Assembly: GCA_937942935.1 (NCBI GenBank)
Contig: CALDGT010000875.1
Coordinates: forward strand, 1 to 7,965
Source: an uncultured Chloroflexota bacterium
GTDB lineage: Bacteria; Chloroflexota; Anaerolineae; Aggregatilineales; Phototrophicaceae
Direction of reading: 5' to 3'
Length of the DNA stretch: 7,965 bases
Part shown: positions 1 through 6,423 of the stretch, in pieces
Layout: each line of letters starts with the position of its first letter
How positions within the stretch are numbered: position 1 is the stretch's first letter
Position numbers and translations under genes: made by a program
The notes under the pieces: model-generated
What the model saw: only the letters and a program-made list of their open reading frames with translations
What the model was told of the DNA's origin: nothing
Database searches by the model: none

Positions 1-14
1 GATTGTATCAAACT

Positions 15-20
15 AGGAGA
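15..20 (+). promoter_or_regulatory. Ribosome binding site that decides the SDR start
   Basis: AGGAGA lies just before two adjacent in-frame ATG codons at 23 and 26. The gap from AGGAG is 3 nt to the first ATG and 6 nt to the second. The second ATG therefore has the normal spacing and is preferred, giving a protein that begins MTLTNK. Confidence 0.7.
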
Positions 21-25
21 TTATG

Positions 26-736
26 ATGACCCTCACAAATAAGACATACCTTATCACAGGTGCAAGCGGTAATGTCGGGCGTGCCATTGCACGGACTTTT
101 TCGCAAGTAGGCGCAAATTTGGCATTGGTAGATATGAATACCGATGCGCTCAATGCGCTCATCAGTGAAATCGGTGGTGATTCTGCTCGTTTTAAGCCAT
201 ATACTGCGGATTTGGGCAATCCAGAAGCAGTAGATATGTTGTTATCACAAATCGAATCTGATTTTGGCAAATTAGACGGGTTGGTGCATACCGTTGGCGG
301 GTTTGCGATGGGCGACCCCGTTCATGCAGGTAAATTAGATGTTTTTGACCGCATGATGACTTTGAATGCGCGTATTGTGTATTTATTGGCGGGCAAGGTG
401 GCATCTTTTATGATTTCCAAAGGGGTTAACGGGAGTATTAGCATTATGTTGGCGCGGTCTGGTGGCAAGGGTGCAAAAAATCAGGCGGCATATACCGCCA
501 GCAAAGCCGCCGCAACCCGCATTATGGAAAGTATGGCACAAGAACTCAAGGAACATGGCATCCGTGTGAATGGTGTTTCGCCGAGTATTATAGATACCCC
601 TCAAAATCGCTCATCTATGCCCAATTCAGACCCCAATAATTGGGTAAGCCCTGCCCAGATAGGTGATTTGATGGTGTTTTTAGCGACCAATGAAGCCATG
701 ACAGGCGCAAATATCGAAATTAGCGCGTGGTCATAA
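26..736 (+). CDS. SDR-family NAD(P)-dependent oxidoreductase
   Basis: Classical-type short-chain dehydrogenase/reductase, 236 aa from the ATG at 26 (237 from the ATG at 23; numbering below uses 237), a usual length for the family. It should be a cytosolic dinucleotide-dependent oxidoreductase. The N-terminal Rossmann motif is TGASGNVG (12-19), and Asp37 at the end of beta-2 suggests NAD(H) preference. Asn115 and the YxxxK pair Tyr157/Lys161 (YTASK) are present, followed by the RVNGVSPSIIDTP segment. Two family positions are unusual. The usual NNAG is replaced by HTVGG (89-93), and the catalytic Ser expected 13 residues before Tyr157 is Ala144, in LARSGGKG. Some SDR subfamilies carry a GAR-like sequence there, so this may be a subfamily trait and not decay. 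The substrate cannot be told. The next gene follows on the same strand after 111 bp; genes upstream are outside the window. Confidence 0.9.
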   Translation: MTLTNKTYLITGASGNVGRAIARTFSQVGANLALVDMNTDALNALISEIGGDSARFKPYTADLGNPEAVDMLLSQIESDFGKLDGLVHTVGGFAMGDPVHAGKLDVFDRMMTLNARIVYLLAGKVASFMISKGVNGSISIMLARSGGKGAKNQAAYTASKAAATRIMESMAQELKEHGIRVNGVSPSIIDTPQNRSSMPNSDPNNWVSPAQIGDLMVFLATNEAMTGANIEISAWS

Positions 737-758
737 GCAACCCCACACCAGAAATTTT

Positions 759-774
759 TATGATATTTGTCATA
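759..774. promoter_or_regulatory. Inverted repeat TATGA-N6-TCATA, possible operator
   Basis: The 16-bp sequence TATGATATTTGTCATA has 5-bp arms separated by 6 bp. It lies 22 bp after the SDR stop and 73 bp before the OsmC start. Fourteen of its 16 positions match a second copy at 6408-6423. The stem is short and AT-rich, so a binding site for a dimeric regulator is more plausible than a terminator. No regulator can be assigned. Confidence 0.35.
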
Positions 775-847
775 GTAAGCAATGATTAGGCTGTTTCGTC
801 TAATAGGATATGATTGTTTTGTTTTTATATGCTAAAGGAATATCCGC

Positions 848-1270
848 ATGGATAAAGTAGAAATTGTTTTAGATAATAATTATCGTACTCACATCACATC
901 GAGACAACATATTTTTCACTCCGATTCGCCAAATGAAGGTGGCGGAGATACCGCCGAAACCCCAGAAGAAATGTTGCTTGGTGCGTTGGGGTCTTGTATG
1001 GCGATGACCGCTAAAATGTATGCGAATCGCAAGGGTTGGGCGGTTGAACGGATAGAAGTTGTCTTGAGCCTCAAGCGGTTTAATGGAAAAGAATATGCCA
1101 AATACGAAGGTGATGCCCCCTTCATCCACGAAATCACAGAAGAAGTTCGCTTTTTTGGCAATTTAGATGCCGACCAATTGGCACGCCTACGCGAAATTAC
1201 ATTCAAATGCCCAGTGCGCCGTATTTTGGCGAATCCTGTATTCTTTGTTGAGCCAATCCTCGAAAATTAG
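848..1270 (+). CDS. OsmC family protein (probable thiol peroxidase)
   Basis: A 140-aa protein of the OsmC/Ohr superfamily, cytosolic proteins that mostly reduce organic hydroperoxides with a pair of cysteines. The two expected cysteines are present. The peroxidatic one is Cys50 in LGALGSCMAMTAKMYANRKGW (44-64) and the resolving one is Cys121 in TFKCPVRRIL (118-127), the CPVxxxL signature of the YhfA-like/OsmC branch. Glu40, ten residues before Cys50, fits the conserved Glu that orders the active site. Length is normal and the start is supported by AAGGA at 835-839, 8 nt before the ATG. Its stop is 2 bp from the stop of the convergent kinase gene. It could act on hydroperoxides or be one of the poorly known OsmC paralogues; the sequence does not separate these. 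Confidence 0.92.
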   Translation: MDKVEIVLDNNYRTHITSRQHIFHSDSPNEGGGDTAETPEEMLLGALGSCMAMTAKMYANRKGWAVERIEVVLSLKRFNGKEYAKYEGDAPFIHEITEEVRFFGNLDADQLARLREITFKCPVRRILANPVFFVEPILEN

Positions 1271-1272
1271 CT

Positions 1273-2463
1273 TCATGCAGGTGAGGGGATGAGAAGCGGT
1301 ATCTCGAAACCGAAATGACTCCCCTTGCCTTGCACACTCTTAAAAATGAGCGTGCCATGATGCCGTTCTATAATATTTTTGACCAAATATAATCCTAAAC
1401 CTGTCCCCTCGATGTGTCGTGTTTCTTTCGATTTTGCCCGATAAAATGGCTGAAATAAACTTGCCTGTTTATCTTTGGGGATGCCATAACCCGTATCTAC
1501 GACCTCAAACCGCACTTGGTTATGTTTATAGTCTATTTTGACAGTGACATCGCCCCCTTGTGGGGTATATTTAAGCGCATTGCTGATAAGATTGGCAACC
1601 GCTTCACGTAATTGAGCAATATCGCCAGAAATGCGTAATGGTATATTGGGGCAGGCGAGGGTGAACTTGATATTGCTGGCTTGGGCTTGGGTTTGATAAT
1701 CTCTAAAAATGCCTTGTACGATAGGGGTTAATTCAATAGGGGCATATTCAGCATGTTGGGCATTTTGCTCGATGCGCTCCAATGACAAAATATCATCAAT
1801 AATCCGTCTCATGCGTTTGGTCGCTTGGCGCATATCTTCAACATGAGCAACAAGAGACTCTTTATTTAGGGTGGCATCTGGTTCATTCAATTCGAGTGAC
1901 ATCACATCTAAATGAGTGACAAACACTGCTAGGGGAGAGCGTAAATCGTGCGCCGCCACCCGTATCATATCACTTTTAAGTTGTTCTAATTTATTGACTT
2001 TATCAAATAAGGCTTGTATTTCTTCGTATTGTTTGGCGCTTTGTTGAATCTGATTTTCTAGGGCTTGCTCTGCCAAGTATTGATGCGTGACATCTTGCAC
2101 CAAGGCATGGATATGCTCATCTTCTAGGGTGTTGATGATGCGGTATTCAATCCATTTTTCATCACCGCTTTTGGTCAAAATATGGTGAGTGAGTGCTTGC
2201 TGAAACTGAAAATGGTGTTCAAATTCTTTGTCTATGACTTTGGCATCTTCTGGGGCAAAAAGATGTGACAATTCCTGATAGGATAGACCGACTAATTCAT
2301 CGGGCAAATATCCGGTTAACTGTAACATCGAATCGCTGACATAAACCAAAATACCATCGGGGTTAAAACTTACTATGGCATATCCCGCCGCTTTTAAGAC
2401 GTGATGATGGAGTTGCAATGTAAACAAGTCGTCTTGAATAAGGGTTAGTTTGTCCGTATTCAT
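1273..2463 (-). CDS. Soluble PAS-domain sensor histidine kinase
   Basis: A 396-aa two-component sensor kinase. A PAS domain occupies about residues 20-130, with SDSMLQLTGY and a LVQDVTHQ end typical of the fold. A coiled-coil linker (about 130-165) and a HisKA domain follow, with phospho-acceptor His172 in AAHDLRSPL. The HATPase_c domain is complete: N-box with Asn291 and Asn295 (NLISNALKYTP), G1 DTGYGIP (323-329), F-box LFQPFYRA (336-343) and G2 GTGLGLYLVK (353-362). No membrane segment or signal peptide is visible, so it probably senses a cytosolic cue such as redox, light or a ligand through PAS; which one is unknown. No response regulator is adjacent, so it is an orphan kinase. The Shine-Dalgarno is weak (GGA 8 nt before the ATG), but the promoter upstream is good. 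Confidence 0.95.
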   Translation of the reverse strand: MNTDKLTLIQDDLFTLQLHHHVLKAAGYAIVSFNPDGILVYVSDSMLQLTGYLPDELVGLSYQELSHLFAPEDAKVIDKEFEHHFQFQQALTHHILTKSGDEKWIEYRIINTLEDEHIHALVQDVTHQYLAEQALENQIQQSAKQYEEIQALFDKVNKLEQLKSDMIRVAAHDLRSPLAVFVTHLDVMSLELNEPDATLNKESLVAHVEDMRQATKRMRRIIDDILSLERIEQNAQHAEYAPIELTPIVQGIFRDYQTQAQASNIKFTLACPNIPLRISGDIAQLREAVANLISNALKYTPQGGDVTVKIDYKHNQVRFEVVDTGYGIPKDKQASLFQPFYRAKSKETRHIEGTGLGLYLVKNIIERHHGTLIFKSVQGKGSHFGFEIPLLIPSPA

Positions 2464-2502
2464 TGAATTATTCCGTGTTCTCTAATCACGTAAGTTAAGC
2501 AC

Positions 2503-2531
2503 ATTATCCTATGAAGAAGGTAAAATTTCAA
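2503..2531 (-). promoter_or_regulatory. Predicted sigma70-type promoter of the kinase gene
   Basis: On the - strand, TTGAAA (2526-2531) and GATAAT (2503-2508) are separated by exactly 17 bp. Each matches 5 of 6 consensus bases. Transcription would start near 2496, giving a leader of about 33 nt before the ATG at 2463. The site lies between the terminator of the TPR pair and the kinase, so the kinase should be transcribed on its own. Confidence 0.6.
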
Positions 2532-2577
2532 GCAGTTATTAAGAAAAAGATTGCATTATTACGACTTTGGCAATACA

Positions 2578-2610
2578 AAAAACAGTGAAATTGCATATTT
2601 CACCGTTTTT
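2578..2610 (-). terminator. Rho-independent terminator after the TPR pair
   Basis: On the - strand the transcript folds as AAAAACGGTGAAAT, a 5-nt loop, then ATTTCACTG followed by a run of Ts. The core stem is 9 bp with one G-T wobble, and A/T pairs extend it outward. It begins 36 nt after the stop of the gene ending at 2646. On the + strand the wobble becomes an A-C mismatch, which agrees with the - direction. Confidence 0.8.
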
Positions 2611-2645
2611 GCTATTTCTATTATATGACTTATTGAAAAAAATGC

Positions 2646-3590
2646 TTATGAGAGGATGGTTTTTCTAAAGTTAGTCGCCCGTTTTAGGTCATTTTCCATG
2701 CCTAAACGATTAAATGCGATGATGGCTTGTTGTAATTTACGGGCGGCGCTATTGTGATTGCCACGTTTTGCCAAACTCACAGCTTGGGCAAATGTGGTTA
2801 ACATAATTTCGGCTTCGGCATCGCGCCCTCTGAAGTCATCAATAGAAGCCCGATAATAATCATCTGGATTATGAGAATAATTCGGGTCTGGCACATGAGT
2901 GAGGTGGGTTACGACATCGCCTAATGTGCGCCTTGCTAATCCAGAGTGACGCGGGTCATCACTGCGTAATGCAATTTGGTAAGCCTGTACTGCTTCTTCC
3001 CATGCTTGGTCATACTGATGGTGATGCAGATGAATATGTGCGAATCCATGATGAATTTCGCATAGCGGTCCCAATGCCGCATCTGGATTTTCCCATTTTT
3101 TAGATAGGGCTAATCCATCTTCAAAGGCTTGTTTAGCTTCTTCTAGGCGTTCTAATGACAATAATGCCAATCCAATATTAACCGTGGCGTATGTCTGTAA
3201 TACGGTATTGTTCATCTGACCTGCATATTCAAAAGATGAACGATATAATTGAATGGCTTTATCAAAATGCCCCTTAAAACGCCAACTTTCGCCTTCTGCT
3301 AAGTCAATCGTAGCGATACGATTTGGGTTATAGTGTTTTGATGCCAAAAGCCGAGCGCGTTGCATGTGTTGGATACTCACATCCAAATTACCTTTTGTGA
3401 GTTGAATCGTGCCGAGTGTTTGCTCTGCGCGTGCTTGATTAAGCGTATTTCCTTCTACACTAGCGCGTTGTACCAAAACAGATAACCGCGCAACCGCTTC
3501 GTTAAAGGGTAAATTGCCTGCACGTAATTGTGTGCTAACGGCAATACAAGCCTCGTTAAATTCTGGGGTAGGATTTTCAATCTCTGGCAT
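2646..3590 (-). CDS. TPR-repeat protein, second of a tandem paralogous pair
   Basis: A 314-aa all-helical protein built of degenerate tetratricopeptide repeats, so probably a protein-protein interaction scaffold; no catalytic domain, signal peptide or membrane segment is seen. Repeat-like helical pairs lie at about 50-86, 92-125, 132-166, 178-208 and 257-297. The last (AEAEIMLTTFAQAVSLAKRG ending near FNRLGM) resembles TPR units found with adenylate/guanylate cyclases and regulatory proteins. It is clearly homologous over its whole length to the preceding gene: shared PTPEFN, KGNLD/RGNLD, RFKG, LCEI-HG-A-IHLH, RTLG, PDDY, SLAKRG and A-KLQQ. The start lies only 6 nt after the upstream stop and lacks a clear Shine-Dalgarno, so translation probably depends on reinitiation after the first gene. 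The molecular partner is unknown. Confidence 0.85.
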   Translation of the reverse strand: MPEIENPTPEFNEACIAVSTQLRAGNLPFNEAVARLSVLVQRASVEGNTLNQARAEQTLGTIQLTKGNLDVSIQHMQRARLLASKHYNPNRIATIDLAEGESWRFKGHFDKAIQLYRSSFEYAGQMNNTVLQTYATVNIGLALLSLERLEEAKQAFEDGLALSKKWENPDAALGPLCEIHHGFAHIHLHHHQYDQAWEEAVQAYQIALRSDDPRHSGLARRTLGDVVTHLTHVPDPNYSHNPDDYYRASIDDFRGRDAEAEIMLTTFAQAVSLAKRGNHNSAARKLQQAIIAFNRLGMENDLKRATNFRKTILS

Positions 3591-3596
3591 ACGACA

Positions 3597-4556
3597 TCAC
3601 ATCAACAACAATTGTGCTTCGGCGGCGCGTGCCGCATCATCTACCATACCTAATTTTGTGAACATATCCATCACTTGTTGCAATTTCTTTGCCGCCATTG
3701 TCCGCCGTCCACGTTTGGCGAGGCTTAGCGATTGTGCAAAAAGTGTCCGCGCCATCTCTGCTTCGGCTTTCAAGTCTTGGAAATACCGCAATGACTCGCG
3801 GAAATAATCATCTGGCTCAGACGAAAACCGTGAATCTGGTGCTGTTTTTAGGTCGGTCAAGACTTCGCCTAATGTACGATTTGCATACCCTTTGATGAGG
3901 GGCTGATTGGCTTGTTCTGCGAGTTGAATAGCTTCGACAGCGCGTATCCATGCCGATTCTAAATTACCTTCATGCAAATGAATTTCTGCCAATCCATGAT
4001 AAATTTCGCATAATAAGGTTGCCACATTTGCATCTTGAATATCGAGTTGTTGTGCCAGTTTTAGGCTTTTATTGAACGCAACATGCGCTTCATCATAGCG
4101 CTTGAGCGCGAGCAAGGTTAACCCTTCATTCGATGAGGCTTGGGTTTGAAGTTGAATATCCCCAAATTGCTCTGCAAATTCATAAGCCGATTGATATAAC
4201 TTTGCCGCACGATTGAGTTCACCCTTAAAGCGATAATTTTCGCCCTGATTAAGGTCAATAATAGCGACACGTCTGGGGTTGCCCGCGCGGGCAAATAAAT
4301 TGCGAGCGCGTTCATTATGCCGAATGCTGATATCCAAATTGCCACGATAATGTTGCACATAACCCATCAGTTGCTCAACACGCCCCTGATTGACCAAATG
4401 CCCACTTTCGTTAGCCTCATAAGCTAATGCTTCTAATTCAGCAAGTGCCTGTTCATATTGCAATTCTCCACTAGCAAACCGATTCACAATTGCAATACAT
4501 TTTTGGTTAAATTCTGGCGTTGGTTCTGGAAAATTAGCGTTGGCTACCCTAACCAT
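3597..4556 (-). CDS. TPR-repeat protein, first of a tandem paralogous pair
   Basis: A 319-aa predicted cytosolic TPR protein. An N-terminal helical region (about 10-50, PTPEFNQKCIAIVNRF) precedes repeat-like units at about 54-90, 97-131, 136-171, 182-216 and 264-302, ending with the FTKLGM motif often seen at the close of cyclase-type TPR arrays. A conserved non-repeat segment with PDDYF (248-252) interrupts the array near residues 235-255 and is kept in the paralogue. The start is well supported by AGAGGA at 4563-4568, 6 nt before the ATG. It heads a bicistron with the gene ending at 2646, whose product is its full-length homologue, so the pair probably arose by gene duplication and the products may form a heteromer (inference). 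No enzyme domain or binding partner is evident; function unknown. Confidence 0.85.
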   Translation of the reverse strand: MVRVANANFPEPTPEFNQKCIAIVNRFASGELQYEQALAELEALAYEANESGHLVNQGRVEQLMGYVQHYRGNLDISIRHNERARNLFARAGNPRRVAIIDLNQGENYRFKGELNRAAKLYQSAYEFAEQFGDIQLQTQASSNEGLTLLALKRYDEAHVAFNKSLKLAQQLDIQDANVATLLCEIYHGLAEIHLHEGNLESAWIRAVEAIQLAEQANQPLIKGYANRTLGEVLTDLKTAPDSRFSSEPDDYFRESLRYFQDLKAEAEMARTLFAQSLSLAKRGRRTMAAKKLQQVMDMFTKLGMVDDAARAAEAQLLLM

Positions 4557-4602
4557 AGGTTATCCTCTGTTAAAAAATATACTTCGTCTCTTAAAGATAA
4601 CC

Positions 4603-4614
4603 TAACTTGAGTTA
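4603..4614. promoter_or_regulatory. Inverted repeat TAACT-TG-AGTTA upstream of the TPR pair
   Basis: Perfect 5-bp arms around a 2-bp centre, 46 bp before the TPR start at 4556, inside the 160-bp gap that must hold the promoter of the pair. No promoter there is compelling. The least bad candidate on the - strand is TTGTTA then TAGAAA with a 17-bp spacer, which matches 4 of 6 bases in each hexamer. The repeat could be an operator, but a repeat this short can arise by chance in AT-rich DNA. Confidence 0.25.
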
Positions 4615-4679
4615 AATTTCTACCCCATTCAAAAAAATTTAACAAATTCAAGTGACTTATGTGCATTTTTGCATAAACT

Positions 4680-4706
4680 AACGGAGTGGTATGATGCCAC
4701 TCCGTT
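4680..4706 (-). terminator. Probable terminator hairpin after crtI
   Basis: A perfect 10-bp stem (AACGGAGTGG with CCACTCCGTT) closes a 7-nt loop, starting 10 nt after the crtI stop. It is much more GC-rich than the rest of the gap. The T-tract after it on the - strand is poor (AGTTTATG), so it may terminate inefficiently or serve mainly as a 3' end stabiliser. Some read-through into the TPR pair is possible. Confidence 0.6.
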
Positions 4707-4716
4707 CATGAGATAC

Positions 4717-6255
4717 TTAATCACCAGCCATTGGAATGGCTTGGGGTTTTAATGCGGGTTGCGAGATGGGAAAATCTTGCACGATTAAATCTTGGGCGAT
4801 GATAGACGATGATAACACACCCGGAAGTCCTGCACCCGGATGCGTCCCCGCGCCGACAAAATACAAATTGGGGATGTCTTCACTGCGGTTATGTGGTCTG
4901 AACCAAGCCGATTGCACCAAAATCGGTTGCACACTAAATGCCGCGCCCATATAACTTTTGAGGGTATCTTGGAAGTGAAGTGGGTCTATATAATGCTCTG
5001 CGACAATATTGGCTTGTAAATCGGGGAGATATTCATCTTCCAAAAATTGCATAATCGCATCCCGATATTCTTTTGCTTTTTTCGTCCAATCTGTGCCAGA
5101 CCCCAAATGTGGGACAGGAGAGAGGACATAGAACGATTCACCGCCTTCGGGTGCTAGTGATGGGTCGGTTAGGGTAGGCATGTGCAAATAGAGCGAGAAA
5201 TCATCGGCGATGGTTTTCATCTTAAAAATATCGCGCAGGAGTTCTTTATAGCGGTCTCCTAAGATGATGTTATGATGTGCCAGACCTTGCTCACGATATT
5301 GGCGTTTTGTGCCAAAATAAATCACAAATAACGACATGCTATATTTGAGATTTTTCATGCGCCGATTGGTATTCTTTTTGCGATATTGTGCTGGAATCAT
5401 GTTCAAATAAGTATAGGCGACATCGGCATTACTGACGACAATATCTGCTTTATGAATGGTGCCATCGGTCAAGCGCACGCCTGTCGCTTGGCGGGTTGTA
5501 TCGTCTATCATAATTTGGTCTACATCGGCATTGAGGGTAATTTTGCCACCGAGTTCGGTGAATAATTTTGCCATGCCATTAACTAATGCGACTGTACCAC
5601 CCATCACATAATGCACACCCCATTCGCGTTCTAGGTAATGAATCATGGCATAAATAGATGGGGCATCGAATGGATTGCCACCAATTAGCAAGGGATGGAA
5701 TGAAAAACAACGGCGTAAAAATTCATCTTCGATATATTGCGCCACATATTGATACACACTTTTATACGATTGCAAGCGGATGAGGTCTGGTGCGACCTTG
5801 AGCATATCCGTGAAATGCAAAAATGGCTTATCTGCCAATTCTACAAAACCTTTTTCAAAAATAGCTTTGGTTTTGCTCATGAAGGCTTTGTATCCTTCAA
5901 CATCTTTGGGGTTGCGTTTGGCAATTTGTGAATAAATAAATTCGGGGTCGTTGTTATAATCGAATGGTTGACCGTTGTGGTCAAAAATCCGATAAAACGG
6001 GTCATTCGGCGCAAGGGTCACATAATCTTCGCGTTTGCGACCAGCGGCTTCCCAAATATCATCCAGCATGAATGGTGCGGTAATCACAGTTGGTCCGCCA
6101 TCAAATTTGAATCCATTCACTTCATAACCATAAGCCCGCCCACCGAGCTTGTCGCGCCGTTCTAAAATCTGCACCTCATAGCCTTTGGCGGCGAGGCGAA
6201 CAGCCGCCCCTAATCCCCCAAATCCGCTACCGATGACGATGATTTTTTTGCTCAT
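4717..6255 (-). CDS. crtI: CrtI-type phytoene desaturase
   Basis: A 512-aa FAD-dependent bacterial/fungal-type phytoene desaturase, the usual length for CrtI. These enzymes introduce double bonds into 15-cis-phytoene at the membrane surface, usually giving all-trans-lycopene. The N-terminal FAD site is complete: GSGFGG (9-14), Glu32 for the ribose, and GGRAYG from 38. The C-terminal signature GAGTHPGAGLPG (468-479) and the preceding QPILVQSAWFRPHNRSEDIPN segment are the best evidence for CrtI over CrtO or plant-type PDS. A CrtN- or CrtD-like activity cannot be excluded, because substrate and number of steps are not readable here. The start has AAGGA 9 nt upstream, and an out-of-frame ATG at 6258-6260 lies between them. 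The tail after about residue 490 is Pro/Ala-rich and probably disordered. Neither a phytoene synthase nor a cyclase gene is in the window. Confidence 0.95.
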   Translation of the reverse strand: MSKKIIVIGSGFGGLGAAVRLAAKGYEVQILERRDKLGGRAYGYEVNGFKFDGGPTVITAPFMLDDIWEAAGRKREDYVTLAPNDPFYRIFDHNGQPFDYNNDPEFIYSQIAKRNPKDVEGYKAFMSKTKAIFEKGFVELADKPFLHFTDMLKVAPDLIRLQSYKSVYQYVAQYIEDEFLRRCFSFHPLLIGGNPFDAPSIYAMIHYLEREWGVHYVMGGTVALVNGMAKLFTELGGKITLNADVDQIMIDDTTRQATGVRLTDGTIHKADIVVSNADVAYTYLNMIPAQYRKKNTNRRMKNLKYSMSLFVIYFGTKRQYREQGLAHHNIILGDRYKELLRDIFKMKTIADDFSLYLHMPTLTDPSLAPEGGESFYVLSPVPHLGSGTDWTKKAKEYRDAIMQFLEDEYLPDLQANIVAEHYIDPLHFQDTLKSYMGAAFSVQPILVQSAWFRPHNRSEDIPNLYFVGAGTHPGAGLPGVLSSSIIAQDLIVQDFPISQPALKPQAIPMAGD

Positions 6256-6280
6256 AGCATAGATTCCTTTGAATAGGCAA

Positions 6281-6295
6281 CATCTATAATAGATG
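6281..6295. promoter_or_regulatory. Palindrome CATCTA-TAA-TAGATG in the crtI leader
   Basis: Perfect 6-bp arms around a 3-bp centre, between the predicted crtI promoter and its ribosome binding site, 10 bp upstream of the latter. The position just downstream of the predicted transcription start suits a repressor site. The 3-nt loop also allows an RNA hairpin in the leader. No known operator family is recognised. Confidence 0.4.
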
Positions 6296-6317
6296 GCACA
6301 AATTAACTTATAATTTG

Positions 6318-6346
6318 ATTATGAGCCTAAAAAAGGGGGATAACAA
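6318..6346 (-). promoter_or_regulatory. Predicted sigma70-type promoter of crtI
   Basis: On the - strand, TTGTTA (6341-6346, 4 of 6 consensus bases) and CATAAT (6318-6323, 5 of 6) are 17 bp apart. Transcription would begin near 6311, leaving a leader of about 55 nt that contains the palindrome at 6281-6295. It indicates that crtI need not rely on transcription from the hydrolase gene. Confidence 0.5.
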
Positions 6347-6395
6347 GTGAATGTCATGGAGTTCTAAATAGAATATTATGCGTTGCTCATCTAGT

Positions 6396-6423
6396 GTCAT
6401 AAAGAGCTATGACGTTTGTCATA
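6396..6423. promoter_or_regulatory. Triple half-site GTCATA / TATGAC / GTCATA
   Basis: Three copies of one 6-bp half-site alternate in orientation: GTCATA (6396-6401), TATGAC (6408-6413) and GTCATA (6418-6423). They create two overlapping palindromes with 6-bp and 4-bp spacers. The right-hand palindrome TATGACGTTTGTCATA nearly repeats the element at 759-774. The array overlaps the stop codon of the hydrolase gene and lies about 85 bp upstream of the predicted crtI start site. Possible roles are a regulator site for crtI or a weak 3' hairpin of the hydrolase transcript. Confidence 0.4.

Noticed and set aside
23..25. ATG at 23 as the SDR start
   Set aside because: It lies only 3 nt from AGGAG; the next in-frame ATG at 26 has normal spacing. 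The difference is one residue.
809..814. TATGAT as a -10 element for the OsmC gene
   Set aside because: The sequence 17 bp upstream (TTAGGC) is a poor -35 match, and the good TTGTCA at 767-772 has no -10 at a workable distance.
3514..3807. Open frame on the + strand across the TPR gene junction
   Set aside because: It is antisense to two well-supported TPR genes, has no recognisable domain and no good ribosome binding site. Other antisense frames of 60-100 codons in the window were dropped for the same reason.
4118..4360. Short - strand frame overlapping the first TPR gene
   Set aside because: It is an out-of-frame overlap inside a clear TPR coding sequence, with no family resemblance.
4662..4673. 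TGCA-TTTT-TGCA inverted repeat as a riboswitch or terminator
   Set aside because: A 4-bp stem is too weak, and no conserved riboswitch core is visible around it.
6258..6260. Second ATG just before the crtI start (- strand)
   Set aside because: It is not in the crtI frame and gives no sensible protein.
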